64,000 nucleotides of DNA from Streptomyces endocoffeicus (GTDB lineage Bacteria; Actinomycetota; Actinomycetes; Streptomycetales; Streptomycetaceae), in assembly GCF_016741935.1 (NCBI RefSeq), contig NZ_JAERRG010000026.1:90579-154578 (forward strand), written 5' to 3'. Both the position numbers and the translations under genes were made by a program. Below the pieces are notes generated by a model. The model saw only the letters and a list, made by a program, of their open reading frames with translations. It ran no database searches and had not been told where the DNA came from. This document shows, in pieces, positions 25,626 to 34,209 of the stretch (positions are counted from its first letter, which is position 1; each line of letters opens with the position of its first letter).

Positions 25626-26216
25626 ATGTCGCCTATTCGCATCTTTGTCGCATCGCTCGCCGTCGCCGGGGTGCTGGCCGGTATGGGGGCCGGTACCGCG
25701 ACGGCTGCCGCCGTCAGCCGCTTCGACGACGGCAGCTTCGAGACGCCCACGGTGGCGGCCAACACGTTCGTGAACCTGGGGACGGGCGCGTCCATCGGGC
25801 CGTGGAAGGTCACGGCCGGAAACGTGGACCACATCGGGGACGGCTTCTGGCAGGCGGCCGAGGGTGGCCAGTCCGTGGACCTCAATGGTGGGGGTGCCGG
25901 GACGGTGGAGCAGACCTTCACCACGGTCCCGGGGAAGCGGTACTCGGTGACGTACTCCCTGGCGGGCAACCCGGCGGGCGGTCCCAGCGTGAAGACCGGA
26001 TCGTTACTGATTGACGGGCAGAACTTCCGGAACTTCACCTTCGATATCACCGGCAAGTCCTTCGGGAACATGGGCTATGTGACCCAGGAGGTGACCTTCG
26101 TGGCGCGCGGCACCTCCACGACGCTGGCGTTCGCCAGCACCAACGGCAGCGCCTACGGGCCGGTCATCGACGACGTCAGGGTCAGCGCCTGCACGCCCTG
26201 CCCCTCCTGCGACTGA
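25626..26216 (+). CDS. secreted choice-of-anchor C (DUF642-like) protein
   Basis: 196 residues; GGAGGGG precedes the ATG. Signal peptide about 1-28 (ending ATA). The mature part is a galactose-binding-like beta sandwich: FDDGSFETP, the strand VNLGTGASIGPWKVTAGNVDHIG, WQAAEGGQSVDLNG and terminal YGPVIDDVRVS, the choice-of-anchor C/DUF642 pattern. A Cys-rich tail (CTPCPSCD) ends the protein. A TTA codon lies at 26004-26006, which suggests developmental control through bldA. Ligand unknown, perhaps wall or matrix glycans. Confidence 0.87.
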   Translation: MSPIRIFVASLAVAGVLAGMGAGTATAAAVSRFDDGSFETPTVAANTFVNLGTGASIGPWKVTAGNVDHIGDGFWQAAEGGQSVDLNGGGAGTVEQTFTTVPGKRYSVTYSLAGNPAGGPSVKTGSLLIDGQNFRNFTFDITGKSFGNMGYVTQEVTFVARGTSTTLAFASTNGSAYGPVIDDVRVSACTPCPSCD

Positions 26217-26224
26217 TCGCAGAA

Positions 26225-26260
26225 GGGAGCCCTCGGCGCCCCCACGCGCCGGGGGCTCCC
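26225..26260. terminator. terminator hairpin
   Basis: GGGAGCCC at 26225-26232 pairs with GGGCTCCC at 26253-26260, and an inner CGGCGC/GCGCCG stem extends it. It lies between two convergent genes (stops at 26216 and 26282). Confidence 0.75.
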
Positions 26261-26281
26261 CCGTTCTCGGCAGAACTTCGC

Positions 26282-27067
26282 TCAGGCGGCCGCGCGCTGG
26301 CTGCGGGCCAAGGACGTCGCGGCCTTGCGGCGCTTGGGTGCGAGCACGTCGACCGGGGCGCCCGCGCCGCCGCCCGGCGTCTCGCGCCAGCGGTCCAGCC
26401 TGGCCACGACCTCGGCCAGCCGCCGATCGCCGGGATGGACGGCCACGTAGAAGAGCGACTCGTCCGGCTTCCGGTCGTCCCCGCCCCAGCGGACCACGCC
26501 GTCCAGCTCGGCGAGGATGTCGCGGATCACCACCTCCTGCTGCGGGAAGAAGCCGCCCTTGACGCCCGGCGGGTAGTGGCCGGGCCGGATCCGGACCGCC
26601 GTCCCCGACGCCTGGTTGCCCTCCGGCAGCCCCTTGCGGACCGTGCCGGGGCTGCGCCAGCCGATCACATCGCCCTTACGGAGCTCGTCGATCTCGTAGT
26701 GGTAGCGGCGGATCACATGGACCAGCACGGTCTCCGGTGCGCCGATGCGGACGGTGACGCCCTCCAGCGGGGTGCCGGGCACCGGGCGGGACCAGATGGC
26801 TCCGCCGCCGTCGGCGACCTTCTCCATCTCCCAGCCGTTGGGGCTCGGTCTGCCCGTCAGCACCCGGGCCTGGTTGGCCCGGAAGCGGCGGTATGCCTTC
26901 CGGATCTCCTCGCCGGTGGGCGTCTTGGAGTGCGAGGACGCGGCGTACGCGGGCGTCGCGAGCAGCGCGGAACCGGGGAGGGAGGCCAGCGCCGCCGCGC
27001 CGAGCAGCGCACCGGAGCGGGCGAGCAGCTGCCTACGGGATGGGTGGGATGGGTTGAACACGCTCAT
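26282..27067 (-). CDS. exported protein with twin-arginine signal, last gene of DUF1906 operon
   Basis: 261 residues. The ATG follows the stop of the upstream gene without a gap. The N-terminus (PSRRQLLARSGALLGAAALASLPG) is a twin-arginine signal with cleavage near AYA (about 42). The mature part, rich in Arg/Gly, has no family I recognise; a basic C-terminal tail (KRRKAATSLARSQR) is notable. Co-translation with the DUF1906 gene suggests a shared envelope function. No catalytic motif is evident. Confidence 0.75.
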   Translation of the reverse strand: MSVFNPSHPSRRQLLARSGALLGAAALASLPGSALLATPAYAASSHSKTPTGEEIRKAYRRFRANQARVLTGRPSPNGWEMEKVADGGGAIWSRPVPGTPLEGVTVRIGAPETVLVHVIRRYHYEIDELRKGDVIGWRSPGTVRKGLPEGNQASGTAVRIRPGHYPPGVKGGFFPQQEVVIRDILAELDGVVRWGGDDRKPDESLFYVAVHPGDRRLAEVVARLDRWRETPGGGAGAPVDVLAPKRRKAATSLARSQRAAA

Positions 27068-27577
27068 TCATCGTCCCCTCGTGACGGTAGGGCTGGTGGA
27101 CCGGTTCTGGTCGCGGGTCACCACGGATACGGTGCCCGTGGCGATGGCCAGGGCGAAGGCGATACCCATGGCCGGGTTGACGTATCCGGGGACCGCGGCG
27201 TCGTAACTTCCGCCCTTGTCGATCTGGCAGGTGAAGCGCAGCGGAAGGTAGCGCGCTGAATAGCGGTCGACCTGGGCCGCCTTCTCCGGGCTGCCCGCCT
27301 TGGCGCACGCCTCGCGCATGGTGTCGCTCTCCATGAACATCACATGGAGCGCGCCCCAGATGTACAGGGCGATGGTCACGCAGACGGACAGCAGGGCGAT
27401 TCCGCCGAGCCATTCGGCGCGCGTCTTCCGGCGGCCGGTGCGCTTGGCCAGGCCGGAGCCGAGGAGGGCGATCAGGGTGCAGACGGTGATGACCCCGATC
27501 AGGCAGATGAACAGCAGCAGGATCGAGTTGAGTCCGTCCGGCGAATCGGCCGCAAGGGATGAAGGCGCTTTGTTCAC
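27068..27577 (-). CDS. membrane protein of DUF1906 operon
   Basis: 169 residues; its GTG overlaps the stop of the DUF1906 gene (GTGA), which fixes the start. Three membrane helices: about 18-40 (ILLLFICLIGVITVCTLIALL), 58-80 and 140-158. An extracytoplasmic loop (about 80-135) holds two Cys (EACAKAG and RFTCQID) that may form a disulfide. It resembles no named family that I can place. Position suggests a membrane partner for the flanking exported proteins. Confidence 0.75.
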   Translation of the reverse strand: MNKAPSSLAADSPDGLNSILLLFICLIGVITVCTLIALLGSGLAKRTGRRKTRAEWLGGIALLSVCVTIALYIWGALHVMFMESDTMREACAKAGSPEKAAQVDRYSARYLPLRFTCQIDKGGSYDAAVPGYVNPAMGIAFALAIATGTVSVVTRDQNRSTSPTVTRGR

Positions 27578-29811
27578 CGCATCATCCTGTTGTACTTCTC
27601 GAAGATGTAGTAGAGCGGCATGCGCTTTTTGGCGTCGGTGAAGGCGGGCTCCTTCGGGCCCTGGTAGCGCCGCAGCACCTCGTAGATCTCCGACTCCTTG
27701 TAGTCCAGCGAGGGCCGGCGGATCGCCGTTTCCGCGTCGACGCTGCCGGGCTTGCCGTCGGCTCCCCAGATATGGGCGTGGCCGACGGAGGTGAGGGCGA
27801 AGTCGTTGTCCGTGCGGAGCTTGTCCCACACCGAGAAGACGTCGGAGTCCTTGTCCGGGTCCTTCGGGGTGCCGGTCACCAGGCCGGTCCTGATGGAGTT
27901 GTTCCAGCAGAGAACGCCCACCAGCCCGAACATCTGGGCCACACCGGTGCTGCTGTCGCGCAGCGACACCACCCCGGGCAGGTCCTTGGCCCAGTCCGGC
28001 ACATAGCCGTTGTGATAGAGCCACACCCCGGCGTCCTTGACCAGGTCCTCATTGCCGTAGTGCCGGAACTCCCAGAACGCCGTGGTCTGGATGAGTGCCT
28101 TCCGCATGCCGTAGGCCCGTGCCGTATTGGTCACGGCGACATCCCTGGCGATGATGGTTTCCAGGCACTGGGTGGTGGTGTAGATCCGGCCGTCGTCCTC
28201 GGGGAATCCGATGGACTTCATATACGTCTGGACGTCGGCGAGCAGCCCCGGGAAATAGGCCTGGTTGAAGAGGCTGTCCGGCATCGTCGCCACCGGGGGA
28301 TTGAACGACCCCTGTCCGGTGTCCAGGCCGGAGGCGATGTTGTTGTCGATGTTGATCGAGCCGTCGCCGGAGCCGATCGTCTTGGTGACGATCTGGTCGA
28401 AGGCCCAGTTGGGCGGCAGCGGATAGCCGTAGTTCCCGGAGAATCCGCTGGACATGTCGGAGACGAAACTCGCCGTGGCATGGCCCGCCTCGGAGACCCG
28501 GATGCACACATTGCGCGGTCCGTAGACCCCGATCTTGTACCGGTTCCCGGCGATGGCCATGCCGTCCACGATGCCCTTGAAGTGCGGCAGGACATTGTCG
28601 GTGACCTCGTAGTCGTACGCGTCGAAGTCCACGGCGAAGAAGATCCGGGTGCCGTCCTTGAAGCCGTGGTCATCGGCGGCGTTCGCCGCCGCGATGCCCG
28701 CCGCGTTGCCCGCCGTGTAGTTGAAGCCCGAGGCGTCACGGCCGAAGGTCTGATAGATCGGGAAACACCGGAGCCCGTTGTCGGCGAGGGTCTGGAGCTC
28801 GCCGATCTGGATGGCCTTCTCGGGGAGATCGGTGGTGCTGGGGTTGGTGAGATAACGGCCGATGTACTTGTACCCGGCGGCCTTCAGGGTGTTGGCACGG
28901 GCCTGGGTGATCTTGGTGACGCCGTCGCACGCCTGGCCCTGGCGGTCCTGGTCGCCGTAGGAGACCAGCAGCGACGCCCAGGTGGAGTAGTCGCCCTTTC
29001 CGGTGACCGGGAGCTTGGCGAAGTCCTGGAAGCTGCTCACCGCCGATTGCAGCGCGGATCCGAACGAGGTGCTGAACGGCACATTGGGCCGCTGGTTCAG
29101 GATCATCGCGGCGGAGAACAGCCGCACCCAGGTGCTGGTCTCGCCCGAGGCGACGGTGTGCTGCTTCAGCCCGGACTGGGTGCCGGGGCCGAAGTTCCCG
29201 TTGGCCACACCGTCGGCCATGCCGAGTTCGTACTGCACCGCCAGCAGCATGGACTTGGCGACGGTCCGCGAGTGGTGCCCGTCGCACGGGATGACGAAGT
29301 AGTCCTGCCGCTTGATGTAGCTGGCGTTCAGATGCTGCTGCACCTTGCGGATGTCGGCGCCGCCGTCACCGGTGACGATGTAGGCGTCCATGGTGAGCAG
29401 CCCCTTGAAGACCTTGGGGGAGAGGCTGCCCGCCTCGAAGACGCCCGCCACGCCCATGTCGGTCATCAGCTCGGTGAGCGAGTTCGCCACCGTGGAGCTG
29501 AACGCCCCGTCGATCCCGCCGCCGTTGTACCCCTTGCAGTACAGCCCCGACTGAATGATCTTCGTGAACTTGGCCGAGGGCGTCGTACTGGCGGTGAGCT
29601 TCGGATACTTCGACTGGAGCGTGCTCAGCGTGGTGGGGCCGAAGCTGTCGGAGAGACTGGTGATGCCCAGCTCGTACTGGAGCGCCCGGGTGAGCGCGTA
29701 CATCACGGTCCAGCTCGTCTTCCCGTCCACCTCGAGCGCCGGAATGCCCAGCTTCCCGCCGTATGTGTCGTTGATGAACTGCTGCGCCCGCATGACCATG
29801 GCGTCGGCCAT
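27574..29811 (-). CDS. DUF1906 (Rv2525c-like) glycoside-hydrolase-domain protein
   Basis: 745 residues; AAGGAGA precedes the ATG. The N-terminal 275 or so residues contain repeated peptidoglycan-binding-like segments (LQYELGITSLSDSFGPTT, then VQYELGMADGVANGNFGPGT). The DUF1906 TIM-barrel domain (about 290-500) shows YIGRYLTNPS, CFPIYQTFGR, IFFAVDFDAYD and IGVYGPRNVC. About 240 C-terminal residues carry a unique domain. No signal peptide is visible despite the wall-directed domains. It heads three overlapping genes and probably acts on peptidoglycan; catalysis is unproven for this family. Confidence 0.87.
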   Translation of the reverse strand: MADAMVMRAQQFINDTYGGKLGIPALEVDGKTSWTVMYALTRALQYELGITSLSDSFGPTTLSTLQSKYPKLTASTTPSAKFTKIIQSGLYCKGYNGGGIDGAFSSTVANSLTELMTDMGVAGVFEAGSLSPKVFKGLLTMDAYIVTGDGGADIRKVQQHLNASYIKRQDYFVIPCDGHHSRTVAKSMLLAVQYELGMADGVANGNFGPGTQSGLKQHTVASGETSTWVRLFSAAMILNQRPNVPFSTSFGSALQSAVSSFQDFAKLPVTGKGDYSTWASLLVSYGDQDRQGQACDGVTKITQARANTLKAAGYKYIGRYLTNPSTTDLPEKAIQIGELQTLADNGLRCFPIYQTFGRDASGFNYTAGNAAGIAAANAADDHGFKDGTRIFFAVDFDAYDYEVTDNVLPHFKGIVDGMAIAGNRYKIGVYGPRNVCIRVSEAGHATASFVSDMSSGFSGNYGYPLPPNWAFDQIVTKTIGSGDGSINIDNNIASGLDTGQGSFNPPVATMPDSLFNQAYFPGLLADVQTYMKSIGFPEDDGRIYTTTQCLETIIARDVAVTNTARAYGMRKALIQTTAFWEFRHYGNEDLVKDAGVWLYHNGYVPDWAKDLPGVVSLRDSSTGVAQMFGLVGVLCWNNSIRTGLVTGTPKDPDKDSDVFSVWDKLRTDNDFALTSVGHAHIWGADGKPGSVDAETAIRRPSLDYKESEIYEVLRRYQGPKEPAFTDAKKRMPLYYIFEKYNRMMR

Positions 29812-29841
29812 GACGTCTCCTTCAGTGCCGAGTGACGGGGG

Positions 29842-30369
29842 TCAGTTGCACGCGAAGACGTAGTCGGACTTGTAGTTGATGTAGAGGCTGCTGGAGGTCT
29901 TGCCCATCTTGGCGGTCACCGGGGCGCAGGCGAGGCTGGAGACGTAGACCGGGCCCGCGTACTCGCTGAAGTTGCCCGAGTCGGTGTCGCAGCCGGTGCC
30001 GTCCACCTTGCAGACCTTGAGGTACATGTACTGCGAGGCGCCGTAGTTGTTGTCCATGATCGCGCAGCCCTTGCCGCCGTTGGTGTAGCTGAACAGCGTG
30101 GCCAGGCGCATGTTCGGGTCGGTGCCCTCGGGCAGCGGAACGACCTTGTTCAGCGCGTAGCCGGTGCCGCACACGGTCGCGGCGGCGGCGGTCGGCCCGG
30201 GGTTGGCCTTGGCGAACGCCTTGGTCTCGGCCGACGCCCGCGGGGACACCTTGACGTCGGTCGCATCGGGGCGCTCGGCGGCGGAGGCCTGGGGCGCGGT
30301 CAGCGTGAGGACGGCGGCCGCGGCGGAGGCGAGGGCGGCACCGACGGTGGATCTGAGGATTCTGGACAT
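29842..30369 (-). CDS. secreted Cys-containing protein, first gene of DUF1906 operon
   Basis: 175 residues; a GGGAGGGG ribosome site precedes the ATG, so the longer upstream frame is rejected. Signal peptide about 1-32 (ending ASA). The mature domain has six Cys (VCGTGY, KGCAIMD, VCKVDGTGCD, LACAPV, and the terminal FACN), suggesting disulfides. It ends 30 nt before the DUF1906 gene and is probably co-transcribed. I recognise no family with confidence. The 293 bp upstream hold only its promoter region; no gene is seen there. Confidence 0.75.
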   Translation of the reverse strand: MSRILRSTVGAALASAAAAVLTLTAPQASAAERPDATDVKVSPRASAETKAFAKANPGPTAAAATVCGTGYALNKVVPLPEGTDPNMRLATLFSYTNGGKGCAIMDNNYGASQYMYLKVCKVDGTGCDTDSGNFSEYAGPVYVSSLACAPVTAKMGKTSSSLYINYKSDYVFACN

Positions 30370-30662
30370 GGACGTACCCCTCCCGTGAAGGCTGATGAGA
30401 GCGAAGAACGCGAGGGCCTCTCCCCAAGGCCCGAACGCGGCAACAAGCGCTTTCCGCGCTGTGGTCGCACGGAAGATATTCACTGGTCATGGCCTTGGAC
30501 AAGAGGTCTGGACACGTCGGGAGAGCGGAGCGTGGCCTTCCGGCGGCAGGCCGTCACGGAGGAAGTACGGAGTGGGTCCCCAATGAGGGGATAAAGCGAC
30601 TCATGTGCAAGGAGCTCGGTATACGGAGTGTTGATATGTGTTGCTGGTCACTATCTCCTGAC

Positions 30663-31292
30663 TCAGTGGGCGCGTGTCCGCCCGAGGCAATACCGGACGG
30701 GAACGGCCAGGAGCCACCAGTACTCCGCCGCGTCGGACGAGACGATCACCGCCACCGGCACCGAGCTTCCGAAGACGAACGCGATACCCACCGCGTGCTG
30801 GAGTGACCGGGCGAACAGAGTGCGCGGAATGTCGGTGTCGCGCAGGCCGGGGCGCCGGAGGAGGCGGGTCGACATCGCCGCGATCAGCAGCGCGGCCAGG
30901 GCGATCGTGCCGGCGTACAGCGAGGTCGCGATCGCGCTGCTGTGGTACTCCGTGACGATCTTCGTCGGAAACGGCAGGGCGGCGACGAGGGCCATCAGCG
31001 CCAGATCCAGGTAGAGCAGCGGGCCGTCCACCACCTTGGTCATCCGGAACAGCCGGTGATGCGAGATCCACAGCGCTCCGACCACGACAAAGCTGAGCAG
31101 ATATCCGGCGACCGACGGGAGCGCCTCCTCCCGCAGCGCGTGCCCGAGTTCGGCCGCGGGGAGATCCTCCGGGACCGTGATCTCCAGGGCGAGGAGCGTG
31201 ATGGCGATGGCGAAGACCGCGTCGGAGAACGCTTGTATCCGCTCGATGTCGATTCCGTGCAGAGACCTCACCGTCAACAGCTCCTGATTCAT
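30663..31292 (-). CDS. TMEM175-like potassium channel (DUF1211)
   Basis: 209 residues from ATG 31292; ATG 31334 is an alternative start. Six helices expected. The signature of bacterial TMEM175 is near residues 15-35: RIQAFSDAVFAIAITLLALEI (FSD motif), followed by RIxx-like HHRLFRMTKVVDG. These proteins form K+-selective leak channels as tetramers. The gene diverges from a membrane protein gene across a region with repeated TGACATGT motifs, so ion or envelope stress may control both. Confidence 0.88.
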   Translation of the reverse strand: MNQELLTVRSLHGIDIERIQAFSDAVFAIAITLLALEITVPEDLPAAELGHALREEALPSVAGYLLSFVVVGALWISHHRLFRMTKVVDGPLLYLDLALMALVAALPFPTKIVTEYHSSAIATSLYAGTIALAALLIAAMSTRLLRRPGLRDTDIPRTLFARSLQHAVGIAFVFGSSVPVAVIVSSDAAEYWWLLAVPVRYCLGRTRAH

Positions 31293-31344
31293 GTCGGGTG
31301 CGGGGCGCGGGTGCGGCCCGGTGGGACTCTGCATACTACGAAGC

Positions 31345-31457
31345 TGACATGTCAAGTCGGCTCGTGCTGCGGAATAGGTGCCCAGCTGTAGGGACTCTAT
31401 GGGGTCATTGATGTCATCTTTGACATGTCGAGAGTGACATGTACTTTGAAGTACATG
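31345..31457. promoter_or_regulatory. cluster of TGACATGT motifs and a start-codon palindrome
   Basis: TGACATGTCA (31345-31354, perfect palindrome), TGACATGTC (31421-31429) and TGACATGT (31435-31442) lie in the divergent promoter region. CATGTACTT-TG-AAGTACATG (31438-31457) overlaps the ATG of the right-hand gene. Repeated half-sites around two start regions look like the operator of one regulator controlling both directions. The regulator is not identified. Confidence 0.7.
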
Positions 31458-32156
31458 AGCTTCTTCGAGGTTGTGGCCGCCGTGGCGGTCGTCGTGGCCC
31501 TCATCGCGCGCCAACTGCGCGGAGAGGCGCTCACCGGGCGGCGGCTGATGCTGCTCCCCGTGGTTCTCACCGTGATCGGCATAGCCGACCTGAGCCGGAA
31601 CGGCCGCCATCCGGCCTCCATCGACGTGGTGTGCCTGGTGGCCGGAGCGCTGCTGGCCGCCGGTATCGGCGCGGCTCAGGGCGCGACGATGCGGCTGGAG
31701 CGGCGCGCCGGTGTGCTGTGGGCGCGGATGCCGCCGGTCGGCCTGTGGCTGTGGGCCCTGCTGGTGGTCACCCGCGTGGGGATGATGGCCGTCGCCCACG
31801 TGGTGGACGCGAAGGTGGCGGCATCCTCGGCGACCATCCTGCTGATGCTGGGCGTCAACCGGCTCGGGCAGGCGCTTGTCCTCGTCCCGCGCGTGATGTC
31901 CTCCGGCATGGCGTTCGCCCCGGAGCGGGACGGCAGGACGTTCCCGGAACAGGTGTCGCAGCGGTTCGCGCCTCCGCCACTGGACGACGAGGCCCCCGGG
32001 CGGCCTGGCGGCGCCGGTCCGGCGGCACCCGCCGGTCCGACGGCACCCACCGCCCCCACGGCGCCGTACACCGACCGGCGTCAGGGCGATCCGCTGGACC
32101 TCATACGCGGTCGCAGGCAGCAGCGCCGGGCGCGCCGGTTCAGCGACTGGCGCTGA
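31455..32156 (+). CDS. multi-spanning membrane protein, unknown
   Basis: 233 residues; ATG inside a palindrome, with only a weak GAAG upstream. Helices: about 4-20, 32-48, 57-74, 92-112 and 118-140. An Ala/Pro-rich cytoplasmic tail with Arg-rich end (RGRRQQRRARRFSDWR) follows. No catalytic motif. Divergent from the TMEM175 gene and followed by a membrane protein and carotenoid oxygenase operon on the same strand. Function unknown. Confidence 0.75.
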   Translation: MSFFEVVAAVAVVVALIARQLRGEALTGRRLMLLPVVLTVIGIADLSRNGRHPASIDVVCLVAGALLAAGIGAAQGATMRLERRAGVLWARMPPVGLWLWALLVVTRVGMMAVAHVVDAKVAASSATILLMLGVNRLGQALVLVPRVMSSGMAFAPERDGRTFPEQVSQRFAPPPLDDEAPGRPGGAGPAAPAGPTAPTAPTAPYTDRRQGDPLDLIRGRRQQRRARRFSDWR

Positions 32157-32198
32157 CGGCCCGCGGCGGCCGAAATCCCCCCATCAACAAGGAGCGGA

Positions 32199-32771
32199 AT
32201 GCAATTCATCAAGGGTTTCCTGCCATGGGTGGCCTTCGCGGGCCTGTCCGCCTTCGGATGGCAGTGGGCATCCCTGGGCGCTCTCGTCGTCAGCGCCTTG
32301 GTCCTGGTCAAGGGGTTGATAGACGGCTACAAGGCCGACGCCCTCGTGCTGGAGTACAGCAACACCCTGTTCTTCGCGCTGTGGACCGTGCTGGCCTTCG
32401 CCGATACGAACAGCCCCGCCGAGCATCTCGACGGGCCGGTGTCCATGGCCTGGCTGGCCGCCACCGCCTGGGGTTCGATCGTCTTCGGCCGTCCGTTCAC
32501 CACCGGTCTCGCGAAGCGGGACGTACCGCCCGAGATGTGGAACGACCCCGGCTTCATCAGGACCAATCTGATTCTCACCAGGGTCTGGGCCACCGCCTTC
32601 TCGATCAGCATCCTCACCCTGGGCCTGGTCGTGGTCGCCGACCTGAACGTGGCGTTCAGGGTCTTCTTCCAGGCCACCGGGCTGATCGTGCCCGCCATCT
32701 TCACGGTCCAGTACCCCAAGCGTGTCCAGGCGCGGATGAACGACGCCATGGTTCAAGGAGTCCGAGCATGA
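32199..32771 (+). CDS. membrane protein coupled to carotenoid oxygenase
   Basis: 190 residues; AAGGAGC precedes the ATG. About five helices (residues 5-20, 23-42, 58-70, 84-100 and 128-150, 158-172). Charged loops such as KRDVPPEMWNDPGF carry no known motif. Its stop overlaps the start of the carotenoid-oxygenase gene (ATGA), so the proteins should be made together; it may hold or deliver the lipophilic substrate in the membrane (inference). Confidence 0.75.
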   Translation: MQFIKGFLPWVAFAGLSAFGWQWASLGALVVSALVLVKGLIDGYKADALVLEYSNTLFFALWTVLAFADTNSPAEHLDGPVSMAWLAATAWGSIVFGRPFTTGLAKRDVPPEMWNDPGFIRTNLILTRVWATAFSISILTLGLVVVADLNVAFRVFFQATGLIVPAIFTVQYPKRVQARMNDAMVQGVRA

Positions 32772-34105
32772 CGACCACCACACCCGCCCCGCACCTCGCG
32801 CAGAACTACGCCCCGGTGATGGACGAGATGACCGTCCGGGACCTGGAGGTCACCGGGGCGATTCCCCCGGAGCTCAGCGGCTGGTACCTGCGGAACGGGC
32901 CCAACCCCCAGGACGCCGACTCCGCCCACTGGTTCCTGGGTGACGGCATGGTGCACGGTGTCCGTCTCGAGGGCGGCAGGGCGACCTCGTACCGCAACCG
33001 CTGGGTCAGGACCACGAAGCTGACGGACGTCCGGAATACCTACGACGACGGTCCCGAGGAGGACTTGCTCGCGGGCTCGGCCAACACCCATGTGGTGCGG
33101 CACGCGAGGCGCACCTTCGCCCTGGTGGAAGGGTCCCTTCCGTACGAACTCGACTGCCGCCCCGGCCGCGAGCTTGACACCGTCGGCCCCTACGACTTCG
33201 GCGGGCGTCTCAACACCGCGATGACCGCGCATCCCAAGACGTGCCCGGTCACCGGCGAGCTCCACTTCTTCGGATACGGCGGTTTCAAGCCCCCGTTCCT
33301 CACGTACCACCGGGCGGACGCGTCGGGCGCCCTGACGGTCAGCCGGCCGATCGATGTGCCGGCGCACACGATGATGCACGACTTCCACCTGACCACCTCC
33401 TACGTCGTCTTCATGGACCTGCCCGTCCTCTTCGACCAGGACGAGGCTCTCCACGGCGACGGTCTTCCGTACAAGTGGCACCCGACGTACGGGGCGCGGC
33501 TCGGCGTGCTGCGCCGCAATGACCCGTTCGGTGCCGTCCGCTGGCTTCCCATCGAGCCGTGCTACGTGTTCCACGCGCTGAACGCGTACGACGAGGGGCC
33601 CGACAGCGGGCGGATCGTGATGCACGTGGCCCGCTACCCGGTCTACAACGAGACCAATGCCACCCTGTGGCGGTGGGAGCTCGACCTCGACGCGGGCAGG
33701 GTCACCGAGGTCCAGATCGACGACACTCCGTGTGAGTTCCCCCGCGTGGACGACCGCCTCGCGGGCCAGGACTCCCGATTCGGGCACGTCACGGTGGCCG
33801 ACACCCCGCATGTCGGCACCGGCCTGCCGCGCTCCTATCTGGTCCGCTACGACCTGCACTCGGGCACCGCGACGCGCCATGAGTTCGCCGCGGGCCGGAC
33901 TCCGGGCGAGGCCGCGTTCGCCGCGGCCGACGACACGCCGGGCGGCCCCGGCTGGCTGATGAGCTACGTCCACGACGCGAGCACCGACAGGAGCGACCTG
34001 GTGATCCTGGACGCCCAGAACGTCGTGGCACCACCCGTGGCCACGATCCACCTTCCCCGCCGCGTCCCGTTCGGCTTTCACGGCAACTGGCTGCCGGACG
34101 AGTGA
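32768..34105 (+). CDS. carotenoid oxygenase (RPE65/CCD family)
   Basis: 445 residues, ATG overlapping the upstream stop. The seven-bladed propeller family is identified by four iron-binding His: TAHPKTCP (about 157), MHDFHLTT (about 205), VFHALNAY (about 268) and the C-terminal GFHGNW (about 439), plus the entry signature RNGPNP and HWFLGDGMVHGV. These enzymes cleave double bonds of carotenoids, apocarotenoids, stilbenes or lignin-type olefins with O2. No carotenoid genes are nearby in this window. A strong terminator follows. Confidence 0.93.
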   Translation: MTTTTPAPHLAQNYAPVMDEMTVRDLEVTGAIPPELSGWYLRNGPNPQDADSAHWFLGDGMVHGVRLEGGRATSYRNRWVRTTKLTDVRNTYDDGPEEDLLAGSANTHVVRHARRTFALVEGSLPYELDCRPGRELDTVGPYDFGGRLNTAMTAHPKTCPVTGELHFFGYGGFKPPFLTYHRADASGALTVSRPIDVPAHTMMHDFHLTTSYVVFMDLPVLFDQDEALHGDGLPYKWHPTYGARLGVLRRNDPFGAVRWLPIEPCYVFHALNAYDEGPDSGRIVMHVARYPVYNETNATLWRWELDLDAGRVTEVQIDDTPCEFPRVDDRLAGQDSRFGHVTVADTPHVGTGLPRSYLVRYDLHSGTATRHEFAAGRTPGEAAFAAADDTPGGPGWLMSYVHDASTDRSDLVILDAQNVVAPPVATIHLPRRVPFGFHGNWLPDE

Positions 34106-34138
34106 CGGCGTCGCCGACCGGGACGCGGCGGCGGGGCA

Positions 34139-34177
34139 CGGACGGGGGCACCACGGATTCCGTGGTGCCCCCGTCCG
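34139..34177. terminator. strong terminator hairpin
   Basis: Perfect 18-bp arms CGGACGGGGGCACCACGG / CCGTGGTGCCCCCGTCCG around ATT, followed by TTG. It lies between the convergent carotenoid oxygenase and PadR genes. Confidence 0.93.
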
Positions 34178-34209
34178 TTGGGCCGTGGCGCGTCAGGAGG
34201 AGGCGATGC

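Noticed and set aside
27559..29835. 758-residue open frame on the plus strand
   Set aside because: Antisense shadow of the DUF1906 gene; composition is that of a complementary GC-rich frame, with no domain or ribosome site.
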